Of a stretch of DNA of 64,000 nt, positions 9,057-20,972 are shown in pieces. Position 1 is the stretch's first letter, and every line of letters starts with the position of its first letter. Location: positions 62,001 to 126,000 of the forward strand of contig NZ_LT796768.1 in the NCBI RefSeq assembly GCF_900167475.1. The letters run 5' to 3'. Position numbers and translations under genes: made by a program. The notes beneath the pieces are model-generated. The model was given only the letters and a program-made list of their open reading frames with translations. It was not told the DNA's origin and searched no databases. This stretch comes from Aeromicrobium choanae (lineage in GTDB: Bacteria > Actinomycetota > Actinomycetes > Propionibacteriales > Nocardioidaceae).

Positions 9057-9710
9057 ATGGCCATCGTCGAGCGCAGGGCGCAACGCACGCGCGAGATCCT
9101 CGATGCGACCCGCGCCCTGTTCGACGAACGCCGGATGCGGGACGCACAGATCGAGGACATCGCCCGCGCCGTCGGCATCAACCGCGCGATCATCTACCGC
9201 CACTTCACCACGAAGGAAGAGCTCTTCGCGATGACGCTGGTTGACTACCTCAACCAGCTCGAGACCCGCCTGGCCAAGTCGGACGATCCCCAGCTGAGCC
9301 CGATCGAGCGGATCGACACGATCACCGTCGAGTTCCTCTCCTACGGCAGCGAGTACCCCGCGTTCGTCGACTGCGCGCAGTCGCTGCTGCGCCACCGCGG
9401 CTCCGAGCTGCTGGAGCAGATCAGCCTCGACCGCCTCACCGAGCTGGGCGCCGCGATCAACCGCTGCTTCGACCACATCACCTCGGCGATCCTGGCCGGC
9501 AACGCGAGCGGCGACTTCGACGTCAAGGACCCCGAGCTCGTCGCGAACATCATGTACACACAGGGCCTGGGCATCCTGAACCTCGTCACGTTCCAGCGCT
9601 CGATCCGCGAGCTGAACTCCGGCCTGCCGACGATGGAGCACCTGCCCACGACCGAGGTGCTCGACCTCGCGAAGCGCTCGGTGCGCGCCATCGTCGAGGT
9701 CCAGGACTGA
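9057..9710 (+). CDS. TetR/AcrR-family transcriptional regulator
   Basis: This 217-residue regulator has an N-terminal TetR helix-turn-helix: TREILDATRALFDERRMRDAQIEDIA is split over helices 1-2, followed by the recognition part GINRAIIYRHF and KEELF. The remaining 150 residues are the variable ligand-binding domain. It lies between the divergent SDR/AhpD pair and the convergent thiolase, so likely targets are the SDR operon or the fadA2/fabG4 intergenic palindrome. Neither is shown by sequence alone. It ends in a strong bidirectional hairpin. Confidence 0.9.
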   Translation: MAIVERRAQRTREILDATRALFDERRMRDAQIEDIARAVGINRAIIYRHFTTKEELFAMTLVDYLNQLETRLAKSDDPQLSPIERIDTITVEFLSYGSEYPAFVDCAQSLLRHRGSELLEQISLDRLTELGAAINRCFDHITSAILAGNASGDFDVKDPELVANIMYTQGLGILNLVTFQRSIRELNSGLPTMEHLPTTEVLDLAKRSVRAIVEVQD

Positions 9711-9727
9711 CGCTCCCCCTAACGAAG

Positions 9728-9769
9728 ACGAAGCGGGGCCGGTGGCTGATGCCACCGGCCCCGCTTCGT
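9728..9769. terminator. Bidirectional terminator hairpin (TetR gene / thiolase gene)
   Basis: A near-perfect 19-bp GC-rich stem (left arm ends GGCCGGTGGC, right arm starts GCCACCGGCC) closes a TGAT loop midway between two convergent genes. The stem is bounded by T-rich sequence on the plus strand (CGTTCGT). Confidence 0.8.
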
Positions 9770-9781
9770 TCGTCCGTCGTG

Positions 9782-11131
9782 TCAGCGCTCGAGGATCGCC
9801 ACGACGCCCTGGCCACCGGCGGCGCAGATCGAGATCAGGCCGCGACCCGAGCCCTTCTCCTCCAGCAGCTTGGCCAGGTTGGCGATGATGCGCCCGCCCG
9901 TGGCCGCGAACGGGTGCGCCGCGGCGAGCGACGAGCCCTTCACGTTGAGCTTGCTGCGGTCGATCGACCCCAGCGGGCTGTCGAGGCCCAGGCGCTGCTT
10001 GCAGAAGTCCGCGTCCTCCCACGCCGCAAGCGTGGACAGCACCTGTCCGGCGAACGCCTCGTGGATCTCGTAGAAGTCGAAGTCCTGCAGCGTCAGGCCG
10101 TTGCGCTCGAGCATGCGCGGGACCGCGTAGGCCGGAGCCATGAGCAGGCCCTCGCCGCCGTTGACGTAGTCGACGGCGGCCGTCTCGTAGTCGACGAGGA
10201 AGGCCTTGACGTCCCAGCCGCGACGCGTGGCCTCCTCCTCCGAGGCCAGCAGCGCCACCGAGGCGCCGTCGGACAGCGGCGTGGAGTTGCCGGCGGTCAT
10301 CGTGGCGGCGTCGCCGAGCTGCTTGCCGAAGACCGGCTTGAGCTTGGCGAGCTTCTCGACCGTGGAGTCGGGGCGCAGGTGGTTGTCCCGCTCCACGCCG
10401 TTGAACGGCGTGACCAGGTCGTCCTGCCAGCCCGCCTCCCACGCGGCGGCCAGGTTCTGGTGCGAACGGGCGGCCAGTTCGTCCTGGGCCTCGCGGGTGA
10501 TGCCCCACTCGTGGGTGGTGAGCGCCTGGTGGTCGCCCATCGACAGGCCCGTGCGGGGCTCGGCGTTGCGCGGCTGGTCGGGAGCCAGGTAGCTCGGGCG
10601 GATCTTGGTCAGCAGCTTGACCAGCGCCTTCTTGTCGCCCTTGGCGTTCGCCTGGTTGGCCTGCAGCAGGATCTTGCGCAGCTTGTCGTTGACGGCCAGC
10701 GGGGCGTCGGACGTGGTGTCGGTGCCGCCGGCGATGCCGAACTCGATCTTGCCGAGCGCGATCTTGTTCGCGACCTGGAACGCCGCCTGCAGGCCCGTGC
10801 CGCAAGCCTGCTGGATGTCGGTGGCGGGCGTGGCGGGCGAGAGCTTGGAGCCCAGGACGACCTCGCGGGTGAGGTTGAAGTCGCGCGCGTGCTTCAGGAC
10901 GGCGCCGGCGACGACCTCGCCGGCCCGCTCGCCCTCGAGGCCGAAGCGGTCGACGAGCCCGTCGAGCGCGGCGGTCAGCATCTCCTGGTTGGAGACGCCC
11001 GAGTAGACCGAGTTCGAGCGCGCGAACGGGATGCGGTTGCCACCGATGACGGCGACGCGACGGATGGTGGCGGCGTCCTGGGACGCGGCCTTGGGGGCCT
11101 TCGCGGCCTTCGTGGAGGGCTTGTCAGCCAT
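9782..11131 (-). CDS. Acetyl-CoA C-acyltransferase (thiolase), FadA2/FadI type
   Basis: This 449-residue thiolase cleaves 3-ketoacyl-CoA in beta-oxidation or runs the reverse condensation. The nucleophilic cysteine is in QQACGTGLQA, the catalytic histidine in HEAFAG, and the second cysteine in CAAGGQG near the C-terminus. HEAFAG instead of NEAFAG is typical of the FadI/FadA2 group. The N-terminus has an Ala/Lys-rich stretch of about 20 residues before the fold begins. The ATG at 11131 is supported by AAAGG 6 nt upstream. It is divergent from fabG4-htdX, matching the Rv0243-Rv0242c-Rv0241c neighbourhood of M. tuberculosis. Confidence 0.93.
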   Translation of the reverse strand: MADKPSTKAAKAPKAASQDAATIRRVAVIGGNRIPFARSNSVYSGVSNQEMLTAALDGLVDRFGLEGERAGEVVAGAVLKHARDFNLTREVVLGSKLSPATPATDIQQACGTGLQAAFQVANKIALGKIEFGIAGGTDTTSDAPLAVNDKLRKILLQANQANAKGDKKALVKLLTKIRPSYLAPDQPRNAEPRTGLSMGDHQALTTHEWGITREAQDELAARSHQNLAAAWEAGWQDDLVTPFNGVERDNHLRPDSTVEKLAKLKPVFGKQLGDAATMTAGNSTPLSDGASVALLASEEEATRRGWDVKAFLVDYETAAVDYVNGGEGLLMAPAYAVPRMLERNGLTLQDFDFYEIHEAFAGQVLSTLAAWEDADFCKQRLGLDSPLGSIDRSKLNVKGSSLAAAHPFAATGGRIIANLAKLLEEKGSGRGLISICAAGGQGVVAILER

Positions 11132-11213
11132 GCGGAACCTTTCGTCTGCGACGTGCGTCGCTTTCCTTTGCCGTGGCGCTGCCGTGCAGGCTAGAGTCAC
11201 CTTAACGCGTTCA

Positions 11214-11228
11214 GATACCGATGGTATC
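11214..11228. promoter_or_regulatory. Operator-like palindrome between fadA2-type and fabG4-type genes
   Basis: GATACC-GAT-GGTATC is a perfect 6+3+6 inverted repeat in the 120-bp divergent intergenic region, 24 bp before the fabG4 start. It is well placed to control both directions. The cognate regulator is unknown; the nearby TetR protein is a candidate. Confidence 0.45.
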
Positions 11229-11251
11229 CGAGAGATAGGACACACCCTGCG

Positions 11252-12583
11252 ATGAGCGACCGTTACAAGTCGATGATCCAGAACCCGATCGGTCAGTTCC
11301 TGGCGAAGAACCTGGGCCTGCCGAACCCTCCGGAGCTGGAGCGCTACCGAGGCGGTGCGCTGGTCGACGGTCCCGTCCTGGTCGGCGGCGAGGGACTCGT
11401 CGTGGGTTCGCTGCCCGGGCTGCTCAAGGGCGCCGGCATCGACACCACCACCGTGCGGGCCGAGGATCGCCGCTACAAGGGCCTCGTGCTCGACGCCTCC
11501 GGGATCGACTCGGCCGCCGGCACCTTGGCCCTCCAGGAGTTCTTCACGCCGGTCCTGCGCAGCCTCGCCGGCAGCGCCAAGATCGTCGTGATCGGCCTGC
11601 TGCCCGAGCGCGCCGAGTCCGTCGGCGCCGCCATCGCGCAGCGCGGCCTCGAGGGCTTCGTCCGCTCCCTCGGCAAGGAGATCGGCGCGAACGGCAGCAC
11701 CGCCAACCTCGTCTACGTGACTCCCGAGTCCAAGGACGCCGTGGGCTCGACCCTGCAGTTCCTGCTCTCGGCCAAGTCGGCGTTCGTCGACGGCCAGGTC
11801 GTCCGCCTCGGCACCACCGACCTCGCCGAGGCCGACTCCCCCGCCGACCCGGCGCGTCCGCTCGCCGGCAAGGTCGCGCTCGTCACGGGCGCCTCCCGCG
11901 GCCTCGGCGCCGCGATGGCCCGCACCCTGCACCGCGACGGCGCCACCATCATCGGCCTCGACGTCCCGCCGCTGCAGGAGGACCTCGACGCGCTCATGGA
12001 GGAGCTCGGCGGCTCCTCGATCGTCTGCGACATCACCGCCGACGACGCTCCCGAGACGATCGCGGCCGGCCTCGGCGACGGCGTCGACTTCGTGGTCCAC
12101 AACGCCGGCATCACCCGCGACAAGCGCCTCAAGAACATGAAGGCCGAGAACTGGGCCAAGGTCGTCGACATCAGCGTCGGCGCGCCGGAGCGGATCACGG
12201 CGCACCTGCTCGAGCAGAAGCTCATCCGCCCCGGTGGCCGTGTCATCGGCATCTCGTCGATCGCGGGCATCGCCGGCAACAACGGCCAGACGAACTACGG
12301 CACGGCCAAGGCCGGCGTCATCGGCTTCGTCCAGGCGCTGGCTCCCCGGGTCGCCGGCGACGGCATCACGGTCAACGCGATCGCCCCGGGCTTCATCGAG
12401 ACCGACATGGTCAAGACGATGCCGCTGGGCATCCGTGAGGCCGGGCGCCGCCTCAGCTCGCTGTCGCAGGGTGGCCAGCCGGTCGACGTCGCCGAGGCGA
12501 TCGCCTGGTACTGCCACCCGGGCTCGTCGGCGATCTCGGGCAACGTCGTGCGGGTCTGCGGCCAGGGCTTCCTCGGTGCCTGA
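11252..12583 (+). CDS. fabG4: 3-oxoacyl-ACP/CoA reductase, two-domain FabG4 type
   Basis: This high-molecular-weight FabG has 443 residues, against about 250 for ordinary FabG. Residues 1 to about 200 form an N-terminal flavodoxin-like domain without an active site. Residues about 205-443 form the SDR domain, with the nucleotide loop VTGASRGLGAAM, NNGQ, and the catalytic serine (GISSIAG) and tyrosine-lysine (NYGTAKAG). The mycobacterial homologue reduces long 3-oxoacyl-CoA with NADH. The stop overlaps the start of the hydratase gene, so successive reduction and dehydration steps are encoded together. Confidence 0.9.
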   Translation: MSDRYKSMIQNPIGQFLAKNLGLPNPPELERYRGGALVDGPVLVGGEGLVVGSLPGLLKGAGIDTTTVRAEDRRYKGLVLDASGIDSAAGTLALQEFFTPVLRSLAGSAKIVVIGLLPERAESVGAAIAQRGLEGFVRSLGKEIGANGSTANLVYVTPESKDAVGSTLQFLLSAKSAFVDGQVVRLGTTDLAEADSPADPARPLAGKVALVTGASRGLGAAMARTLHRDGATIIGLDVPPLQEDLDALMEELGGSSIVCDITADDAPETIAAGLGDGVDFVVHNAGITRDKRLKNMKAENWAKVVDISVGAPERITAHLLEQKLIRPGGRVIGISSIAGIAGNNGQTNYGTAKAGVIGFVQALAPRVAGDGITVNAIAPGFIETDMVKTMPLGIREAGRRLSSLSQGGQPVDVAEAIAWYCHPGSSAISGNVVRVCGQGFLGA

Positions 12584-13463
12584 CGTGACCACGCGCACCT
12601 TCGACAAGGCGCCCGCGGGGCTGCCCCTGATGCTCAAGGCGGCGCTGCCGGCGATCCCGGTCGTCGGCGGCCTGCCCGGCATCCGGCACGAGCGGGGCGG
12701 CCTGCCCGACGTCACGCTGCGTCGGACCCGGGTCACCACCGACCTGGCCCACCTCGACCGCTACAACGAGGTGTGCGGCTTCGCACGTGCCGAGACGCTC
12801 CCGGCCACCTACCCGCACATCGCGGCGCACACGCTGCACCTGAGCCTCATGACGGACACGGCCTTCCCGTTCCCGCCCATGGGTGCGGTGCACCTGCGCA
12901 ACCGGATCACCCAGCACCGCCCCATCGGCCGCGAGGAGATCTACGACCTCACGCTGCGGGCCACCGCGGACGACCCGCACCCGAAGGGCCGGCTGATCTC
13001 GCTGGTCAGCGAGGCGCACGTGGCCGGCGAACTGGTGTGGGACGAGACCATGACGGTCCTGTTCCGCAGCAGCAAGGGCGGCGACGAGCCGGCGGTACCC
13101 CCGCTGGCGGGCGTGGACGCCCCTGAGGGAGTCGTGCACTGGAAGCTCGGGGGCGACCTCGGTCGTCGCTACGGCGCCGTCTCGGGCGACCGGAACCCGA
13201 TCCACCTCTACCCGTGGACGGCCAAGGCGTTCGGCTTCCCGCGCCAGATCGCGCACGGCATGTGGACGAAGGCGCACAGCCTCGCCGCGCTGCAGAACCG
13301 GCTGCCCGACGCCTACACGGTGGACGTCGAGTTCAAGAAGCCCGTCCTGCTGCCCGCCACCGTCGTGTTCGGCACCGAGGCCGAGGGTGCCGTGACGACG
13401 TTCGGCGTCCGCGACGCCCGCTCGTCCGTCCCCCACCTCGTCGGGCGCATCACGCCTGCGTGA
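12576..13463 (+). CDS. MaoC-family (R)-specific 3-hydroxyacyl-thioester dehydratase, HtdX type
   Basis: This protein of about 295 residues has a double hot-dog fold. The hydratase-2 motif is clear in the C-terminal half: YGAVSGDRNPIH carries the catalytic aspartate and histidine and is followed by GFPRQIAHGMW. It would dehydrate or hydrate the 3-hydroxyacyl product of the FabG4-type reductase just upstream. The GTG at 12576 overlaps the fabG4 stop by 8 nt and has AGGG upstream; a GTG at 12585 is an alternative. It is convergent with tesB, separated by a terminator. Confidence 0.88.
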   Translation: MPDVTTRTFDKAPAGLPLMLKAALPAIPVVGGLPGIRHERGGLPDVTLRRTRVTTDLAHLDRYNEVCGFARAETLPATYPHIAAHTLHLSLMTDTAFPFPPMGAVHLRNRITQHRPIGREEIYDLTLRATADDPHPKGRLISLVSEAHVAGELVWDETMTVLFRSSKGGDEPAVPPLAGVDAPEGVVHWKLGGDLGRRYGAVSGDRNPIHLYPWTAKAFGFPRQIAHGMWTKAHSLAALQNRLPDAYTVDVEFKKPVLLPATVVFGTEAEGAVTTFGVRDARSSVPHLVGRITPA

Positions 13464-13468
13464 ACGAA

Positions 13469-13509
13469 CGAACGGGCCCGCCACACGTCGTGTGTGGCGG
13501 GCCCGTTCG
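13469..13509. terminator. Bidirectional terminator hairpin (htdX-type gene / tesB)
   Basis: An 18-bp perfect stem (left arm from CGAACGGGCCC, right arm ending GGGCCCGTTCG) with a GTCGT loop lies between convergent stops 50 bp apart. A GAAC repeat (CGAACGAACGAACG) leads into it on the left. Confidence 0.8.
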
Positions 13510-13513
13510 CGTG

Positions 13514-14392
13514 TCAGCGCTCGTCGCGGGGCTTGGCCGGGCGGATGAGGCCCTCCTGCGCGACCGTGGCGACGAGCGCGCCGTCCTGGGTGAACACGCG
13601 CGCCGTGCTGAGGCCGCGGGCGCCGGAGGCCGACGGCGACGACTGGTCGTACAGCAGCCACTCGTCCACTCGGAACGGCCGGTGGAACCAGACCACGTGG
13701 TCGAGCGAGGCCGGCTGCACCTTCGGCGAGCTGATCACCAGGCCGTGCGGCACCAGCGCGGCGCCCAGCAGGCTGAAGTCGCTGTAGTAGGTGAACGCGG
13801 CGCGGTGCAGCTCGGGATCGTCCGGGAGCGCGTCGCTGGCGCGGAACCACATGCGCTGCACGACCGGGTAGTACGGGCGGGTGGCGTCGTCCTCGGGCCG
13901 CGGGTCACCGACGTAGCGCATGTCGAAGCCGCCCCACTCACGCTTCCACTGCTCGGCCCCGTCGGGGCTGATGTACTTCACCAGGTCGAGCATCGAGGTC
14001 GCCTCCTCGGGGCCCGGCGTGGGCGGCAGGACGTCCTGGTGGTCCCAGCCCTCCTCGTCACGCTGGAACGAGGCGGTCATGTAGAAGATGACCTCACCGT
14101 GCTGGCGTGCCGAAACGCGGCGGGTGGCGAAGGAACGACCGTCGCGCACGCTCTCCACGTCGTAGATGATCGGGATGCTCGGATCGCCGCCGAGGATGAA
14201 GTACGCGTGCAGCGAGTGCAGGTGCTTCCCGTCGGTGACGGTGCGCTGGGCCGCGCTCACGGCCTGACCGGCCACCTGGCCGCCGAAGACGCGCGGCAGA
14301 CGTGAGGCCTTGGGCTGGCCGCCGCGGAACAGGTTGACCTCCAGCTGTTCGATCTGCAGCAGGTCGACGAGTTCGTTCACGGAGGCAGGCAC
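13514..14392 (-). CDS. tesB: Acyl-CoA thioesterase II
   Basis: This 292-residue double hot-dog thioesterase hydrolyses acyl-CoA to free acid and CoA. TesB hallmarks are the N-terminal LFRGGQ and RVFGGQVAGQA segments, LHAYFILGGDP, and the C-terminal half with SLDHVVWFHRPFR and the distal catalytic glutamine near VAQEGLIR. The GTG at 14392 gives a start that lines up with the usual TesB N-terminus and has TAGGAT 7 nt upstream. An in-frame GTG at 14425 would add 11 residues without a signal. It faces the FabG4/HtdX pair. Confidence 0.92.
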   Translation of the reverse strand: MPASVNELVDLLQIEQLEVNLFRGGQPKASRLPRVFGGQVAGQAVSAAQRTVTDGKHLHSLHAYFILGGDPSIPIIYDVESVRDGRSFATRRVSARQHGEVIFYMTASFQRDEEGWDHQDVLPPTPGPEEATSMLDLVKYISPDGAEQWKREWGGFDMRYVGDPRPEDDATRPYYPVVQRMWFRASDALPDDPELHRAAFTYYSDFSLLGAALVPHGLVISSPKVQPASLDHVVWFHRPFRVDEWLLYDQSSPSASGARGLSTARVFTQDGALVATVAQEGLIRPAKPRDER

Positions 14393-14399
14393 GGTCGCG

Positions 14400-14405
14400 A
14401 TCCTA
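14400..14405 (-). promoter_or_regulatory. Putative -10 element of tesB
   Basis: TAGGAT on the minus strand is 7 nt before the GTG at 14392 and supports that start over the upstream GTG. Confidence 0.45.
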
Positions 14406-14468
14406 TCGAAGTCCGCCGTCGTCACCGGTCCGACGACGGCTCGGCGGAGCCGTAACCGTCGTCACAGG

Positions 14469-14615
14469 TGATCTCGATACACCGGGAGCTCGCTGCGCTC
14501 GCCCCGGCACTCGATCACCGGTGGCCGGCGATCGAGCGTCGCGCCCAGCGCTGACTGGCCCGGGCCGCCGGCGATCGAGTGCCGACGAGCGAAGCGAGGC
14601 GGTGTATCGAGATCA
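14469..14615. repeat. Intergenic inverted-repeat element, copy A (two units head to head)
   Basis: The left unit (about 14469-14521) starts TGATCTCGATACACC and contains GGCACTCGATCACC. The right unit (14570-14615) contains GCGATCGAGTGCC and ends GTGTATCGAGATCA. Each unit is about 46 bp with an inner GCGAGC..GCGAG block, and they are inverted about a degenerate centre that holds a further partial GCGATCGAG. It lies between the 5' end of tesB and the 3' end of the PAC2 gene. The same unit recurs at 35809, 46374 and 51785. Confidence 0.8.
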
Positions 14616-14626
14616 CGCGCAGCGCT

Positions 14627-14692
14627 GGCTAGCCCTGATCGTCCTTGCGCTGGCGCGCCAGGCTAGCCCTGATCGTCCTTGCGCTGGCGCGC
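14627..14692 (-). repeat. Tandem 32-bp duplication at the 3' end of the PAC2 gene
   Basis: The 32 bp at 14627-14658 and 14661-14692 are identical with a 34-bp period. The copy nearer the gene encodes the last codons and the TAG stop of the PAC2 protein; the distal copy is downstream and untranslated. It looks like a recent replication-slippage duplication. Confidence 0.85.
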
Positions 14693-15559
14693 AAGGAACT
14701 GCTCCAGCTGGCTCGCGAGCTCGTCGCCCGTCGGCAGGCTGGCGTCGTCGGCGAGCAGCGACTCGGCCGCGCCGCGGCTGAAGATGTCGTACTGCTCCTC
14801 CAGGCCGGCCAGCACCTGCTCGCCGTCCTGCTCGGCGATCTGCTGCTCGATCTCGGTGATCGACTCCGGCTGGCGGGCCCGGAGGTCCTCGAGGTCGAAC
14901 TCGAGGCCCAGGCGCAGGCCCACGGCCTCCAGCAGCGCGATCGCCGCGGTCGGGTACTCGATCTGCGCGAGGTAGTGGGGCACGTGCACCACGTAGCCGA
15001 TCGCGTCGAGCCGGTGCTCACGCATCCGGAACTCCAGCAGCGACTGCGCGGACGACGGCACCGTGACCTCGGCGTTCCAGAAGTTCTTCCGGTCGACCAG
15101 CTCGGGCCGCGTGCCGTGCATCGTCAGCAGCGGCGGCCGCGTGTGCGGCACGCCCATCGGCACGCCGCCCAGGCCCACCGTGAGTGGGACGCCCAACTCG
15201 CTGATGACGTCGATCGTCTCGGCCGCGAAGGCCTCCCAGCCGAAGTCGGGCTCGGGGCCCGCGAGCAGCAGGTACGGCGTGCCCACGCGGTCGGTCTGAC
15301 GAGTGATCTGCAGAACCGGCTCGACGTAGTCGACGTAGTGGTCCCGGCGGAACGTGATCGGGGGCCGCCGGGCGCGATAGTCGAACATCGAGTCGAGGTC
15401 GAACTCGTGCACGACCTCGCCTTCGCCGGTGCGCAGCTGCTCGGCCGCGAGGACCGAGGAGGAGCCCGCGCTCAGGAAGCCGTCGAGGGCGACGATCAGC
15501 GGGATCGGGTCGCGCTCGTATTCATCGGAACGTCGTCGTGAGAACCACTTCGGAGTCAA
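14663..15559 (-). CDS. PAC2-family protein (proteasome assembly chaperone-like)
   Basis: This 298-residue protein belongs to the PAC2 family, widespread in actinobacteria and named after a eukaryotic proteasome chaperone; its bacterial role is unknown. Visible family features are the N-terminal [13 protein letters not shown], the [10 protein letters not shown] strand, and [15 protein letters not shown] in the middle. The C-terminal 60 residues are acidic and probably helical. Translation probably starts at TTG 15559, which overlaps the dxs stop in a TTGA arrangement and gives MTPKWFSRR; coupling to dxs is implied. The final codons lie in a tandem duplication. Confidence 0.85.
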   Translation of the reverse strand: MTPKWFSRRRSDEYERDPIPLIVALDGFLSAGSSSVLAAEQLRTGEGEVVHEFDLDSMFDYRARRPPITFRRDHYVDYVEPVLQITRQTDRVGTPYLLLAGPEPDFGWEAFAAETIDVISELGVPLTVGLGGVPMGVPHTRPPLLTMHGTRPELVDRKNFWNAEVTVPSSAQSLLEFRMREHRLDAIGYVVHVPHYLAQIEYPTAAIALLEAVGLRLGLEFDLEDLRARQPESITEIEQQIAEQDGEQVLAGLEEQYDIFSRGAAESLLADDASLPTGDELASQLEQFLARQRKDDQG

Positions 15560-17445
15560 CGCCGGTCACCCTCGGGACATTCCCCGAGCCGGGCCAGCGC
15601 GTCCTGCGTGATCGACTCGGGGGTCAGGCCGAGGCGCTTGAGGATCACGTCGCGCTTCGCGTGGTCGAGGAACTCCTGCGCGACGGCGTGGATCCGCACC
15701 GGCACGTCCAGGCCCCGGTCGCTCACGGCGTGCAGGATCGTGGACCCCACGCCGCCCTGGCGGCCGTTGTCCTCGATCGTGACGACGAGGCGGTGCTCGG
15801 CGGCCAGGTCGAGCACAGCCGGGTCCAGCGGCTTGATCCAGCGCGGGTCGATCGCCGTCGCGGACACGCCCTCCTGCTCGAGGCGCTGGGCCACGTCGAC
15901 CGCCATCGCGGCCATGGTGCCCACGCCGACGACCAGGACCTGCGCGTCGTCGGACCGGTGCAGCACGTCGACCGCGCCGACGCGGTCGACGGCCTCGAGG
16001 TCGGGAGCCACCGGGCCCTTGGCGAAGCGCACCACGCTGGGCGCGTCATCGATCTCCACGGCCTCGCGCAGCAGCTCGCGCAGCCGGCTGCCGTCACGCG
16101 GGGCGGCCAGGTGCAGCCCGGGCACGAGCTGCATCAGGGAGAGGTCCCACATGCCGTTGTGGCTGGCACCGTCGTCGCCCGTGACGCCGGCGCGGTCGAG
16201 CACGAACGTGACGCCCTGGCGGTGCAGGGCCACGTCCATGAGGACCTGGTCGAACGCCCGGTTCAGGAACGTGGCGTACACCGCGACGACCGGGTGCAGG
16301 CCACCCATCGCCATGCCGGCCGCGCTGGTGACGGCGTGCTGCTCGGCGATGCCGACGTCGAGGACGCGGTCGGGGAACTTGTCGGCGAAGGCGTCCAGTC
16401 CCGTGGGGTACAGCATGGCCGCGGTGATGCCCACGACGTCGGGACGGTCGTCGGCGATGCGCACGATCTCGTCGCGGAAGACGGAGGTCCAGCCGGCGGG
16501 CGCGATGCTGATGGCCTCGCCCGTGGCGCGGTCGAACGGGGTCGCCTGGTGCATCTGGTCGTTCTCGTTGGCGACGGCGATGTCGTAGCCGTGACCCTTG
16601 GTCGTGATCGCGTGGACGAGCACGGGACCAGCGAAGTTGCGGGCCGCCGTCAGCGCTTGCTCCATGGCCCTGCGGTCGTGACCGTCGACGGGCCCGAGGT
16701 ACTTGATCCCGAGGTCCTCGAACATGCCCTGCGGGGCGAGGACGTCCTTGAAGCCCTTCTTGATCGCGTGGAGCGCCTCGTAGGCGACTCCGGCGACCTT
16801 GGGCCCGGTGGTCATCCGCTCGCGGATCGCGCTCAGGGCCGGCTCGTACCGCGGGTTCGTGCGGATCTGCGTGAGGCGGTTCGCCAGGCCGCCCACGGTG
16901 GGCGTGTACGAGCGGCCGTTGTCGTTGACCACGATCACGACCCGCCGGCAGTTGTCGGCGCAGATGTTATTGATGGCCTCCCACGCCATGCCGCCGGTGA
17001 GCGCCCCGTCACCGATGACCGCGACGACGTGGTCGTCCTTGCCCTGCACGGCGTTGGCGCGCGCGAGGCCGTCGGCGTAGGACAGCGAGGTGGAGGCGTG
17101 CGAGTTCTCGACCCAGTCGTGGTGCGACTCGGCGTGGCTGGGGTAGCCAGAGAGGCCGCCCTCCTTGCGCAGGTCGCCGAACTGGTCGGCGCGGCCGGTG
17201 AGCATCTTGTGCACGTACGCCTGGTGTCCGGTGTCCCACACGATCTTGTCGTTCGGGGAGTCGAAGACGCGGTGCAGCGCGATCGTCAGCTCGACCACGC
17301 CGAGATTGGGACCGAGGTGCCCGCCGTTGGCGGCCACCGACTCGATCAGCAACTCACGAACCTCGGCAGCGAGCCGCGTCAGCGATTCGTCGTCCAGGCG
17401 TCGCAGGTCGGCGGGACCGGACACGGAACTGAGCACTGACGCCAT
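15556..17445 (-). CDS. dxs: 1-deoxy-D-xylulose-5-phosphate synthase
   Basis: Dxs condenses pyruvate and glyceraldehyde-3-phosphate in the first step of the MEP isoprenoid pathway, using thiamine diphosphate. At about 629 residues it is full length. It shows TGHQAYVHK, the ThDP motif GDGALTGG to NDN, and the transketolase-type central domain with [10 protein letters not shown] carrying the catalytic glutamate. Two starts compete. The ATG at 17445 has TACGAT 6 nt upstream (leaderless), while the GTG at 17436 has GGAGGA 9 nt upstream and gives an N-terminus closer to mycobacterial Dxs. The stop overlaps the PAC2 gene start. Confidence 0.97.
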   Translation of the reverse strand: MASVLSSVSGPADLRRLDDESLTRLAAEVRELLIESVAANGGHLGPNLGVVELTIALHRVFDSPNDKIVWDTGHQAYVHKMLTGRADQFGDLRKEGGLSGYPSHAESHHDWVENSHASTSLSYADGLARANAVQGKDDHVVAVIGDGALTGGMAWEAINNICADNCRRVVIVVNDNGRSYTPTVGGLANRLTQIRTNPRYEPALSAIRERMTTGPKVAGVAYEALHAIKKGFKDVLAPQGMFEDLGIKYLGPVDGHDRRAMEQALTAARNFAGPVLVHAITTKGHGYDIAVANENDQMHQATPFDRATGEAISIAPAGWTSVFRDEIVRIADDRPDVVGITAAMLYPTGLDAFADKFPDRVLDVGIAEQHAVTSAAGMAMGGLHPVVAVYATFLNRAFDQVLMDVALHRQGVTFVLDRAGVTGDDGASHNGMWDLSLMQLVPGLHLAAPRDGSRLRELLREAVEIDDAPSVVRFAKGPVAPDLEAVDRVGAVDVLHRSDDAQVLVVGVGTMAAMAVDVAQRLEQEGVSATAIDPRWIKPLDPAVLDLAAEHRLVVTIEDNGRQGGVGSTILHAVSDRGLDVPVRIHAVAQEFLDHAKRDVILKRLGLTPESITQDALARLGECPEGDRR

Positions 17446-17451
17446 TCCTCC

Positions 17452-17457
17452 ATCGTA
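17452..17457 (-). promoter_or_regulatory. Putative -10 element of dxs
   Basis: TACGAT on the minus strand is 6 nt before ATG 17445. If used, the GGAGGA lying between them would not be on the mRNA, so this element and the GTG 17436 start are mutually exclusive readings. Confidence 0.3.
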
Positions 17458-17492
17458 ACGACGCCCGACCAGCGCGGCCTCGCGACCGGCCG

Positions 17493-17999
17493 TCAGCCGA
17501 GGTCGTGGAAGCGGCCGCGGGCGTGGGCCGCCCCGGTGGCCGCCTCGACAGCGACCTCGTGGACGGTTCCCGTCACGCGCAGCGACCAGCCGATCTCCGT
17601 CAGCTCGTCCACCGTGAGCCCGCACCACGAACGCTCCTCGAGGCGCGGTCCCCACGCGGAGTCGGCCCAGCGGCCCACCGTGAACATGCCTCCGGGGGCG
17701 GGCGCCAGGCCCGCGAACACCTCGGCGAGGTAGTCGTCGCCGGGCTGCAGCACGCTGGCGGCGGCGCGGGCGCCCACCTCGAGTGACTCCCCCAGGTCGG
17801 AGTCGGGGTCGACGAGCAGCTCGATCCGGGGCGGCTCCCCGTCGACCAGCAGCACGGAGGAGACCGTGAGCCCGGCGCGGGCGCGGCCCGTGCCCGTGGC
17901 GACGATCGTGACCGGCGCGGGGAGGCGGCCCCGGAGCCGGCGGAAGGCGTCCTTGTCGCGGTCGGCCGGCACGAACGGGTGCTCCGAGTGGATCGTCAC
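17493..17999 (-). CDS. Flavin reductase-like protein
   Basis: This is a 168-residue protein of the flavin reductase/split-barrel type. [15 protein letters not shown] followed by [19 protein letters not shown] is the usual FMN-binding start (typically PVTVVT..GLT.SS), and a [20 protein letters not shown] segment follows. It may reduce FMN or bind flavin for a partner oxygenase not encoded nearby. The GTG at 17999 is the best start but its purine-rich GGGGGA directly abuts the codon, so the start is uncertain; a longer frame enters the acnA terminator. It lies 47 bp upstream of dxs on the same strand. Confidence 0.7.
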   Translation of the reverse strand: MTIHSEHPFVPADRDKDAFRRLRGRLPAPVTIVATGTGRARAGLTVSSVLLVDGEPPRIELLVDPDSDLGESLEVGARAAASVLQPGDDYLAEVFAGLAPAPGGMFTVGRWADSAWGPRLEERSWCGLTVDELTEIGWSLRVTGTVHEVAVEAATGAAHARGRFHDLG

Positions 18000-18048
18000 T
18001 CCCCCATCCCACCATCCGCGGCCGCACCGGACACCCCGTGACGCAGAA

Positions 18049-18077
18049 CTGCCCGCCACCGGAGCGGTGGCGGGCAG
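18049..18077 (-). terminator. Terminator hairpin of acnA
   Basis: CTGCCCGCCACC and GGTGGCGGGCAG form a perfect 12-bp stem with a 5-nt loop, 16 bp after the acnA stop. Confidence 0.75.
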
Positions 18078-18092
18078 CTCAGGGCGTCTCGC

Positions 18093-20894
<2,802 letters not shown>

Positions 20895-20972
20895 GGGCTT
20901 CTCCTTCACTGGTGTTCCCATCCTGCCCCCCGTGGGGCCGCCCGGGGGCGTTCAGGATGGCCTAAGTCCCAG

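Noticed and set aside
9782-12739. A continuous 985-codon minus-strand frame reaching through fabG4
   Set aside because: Only the part below 11131 encodes the thiolase. The remainder is antisense to fabG4, and the ATG at 11131 has a ribosome binding site.
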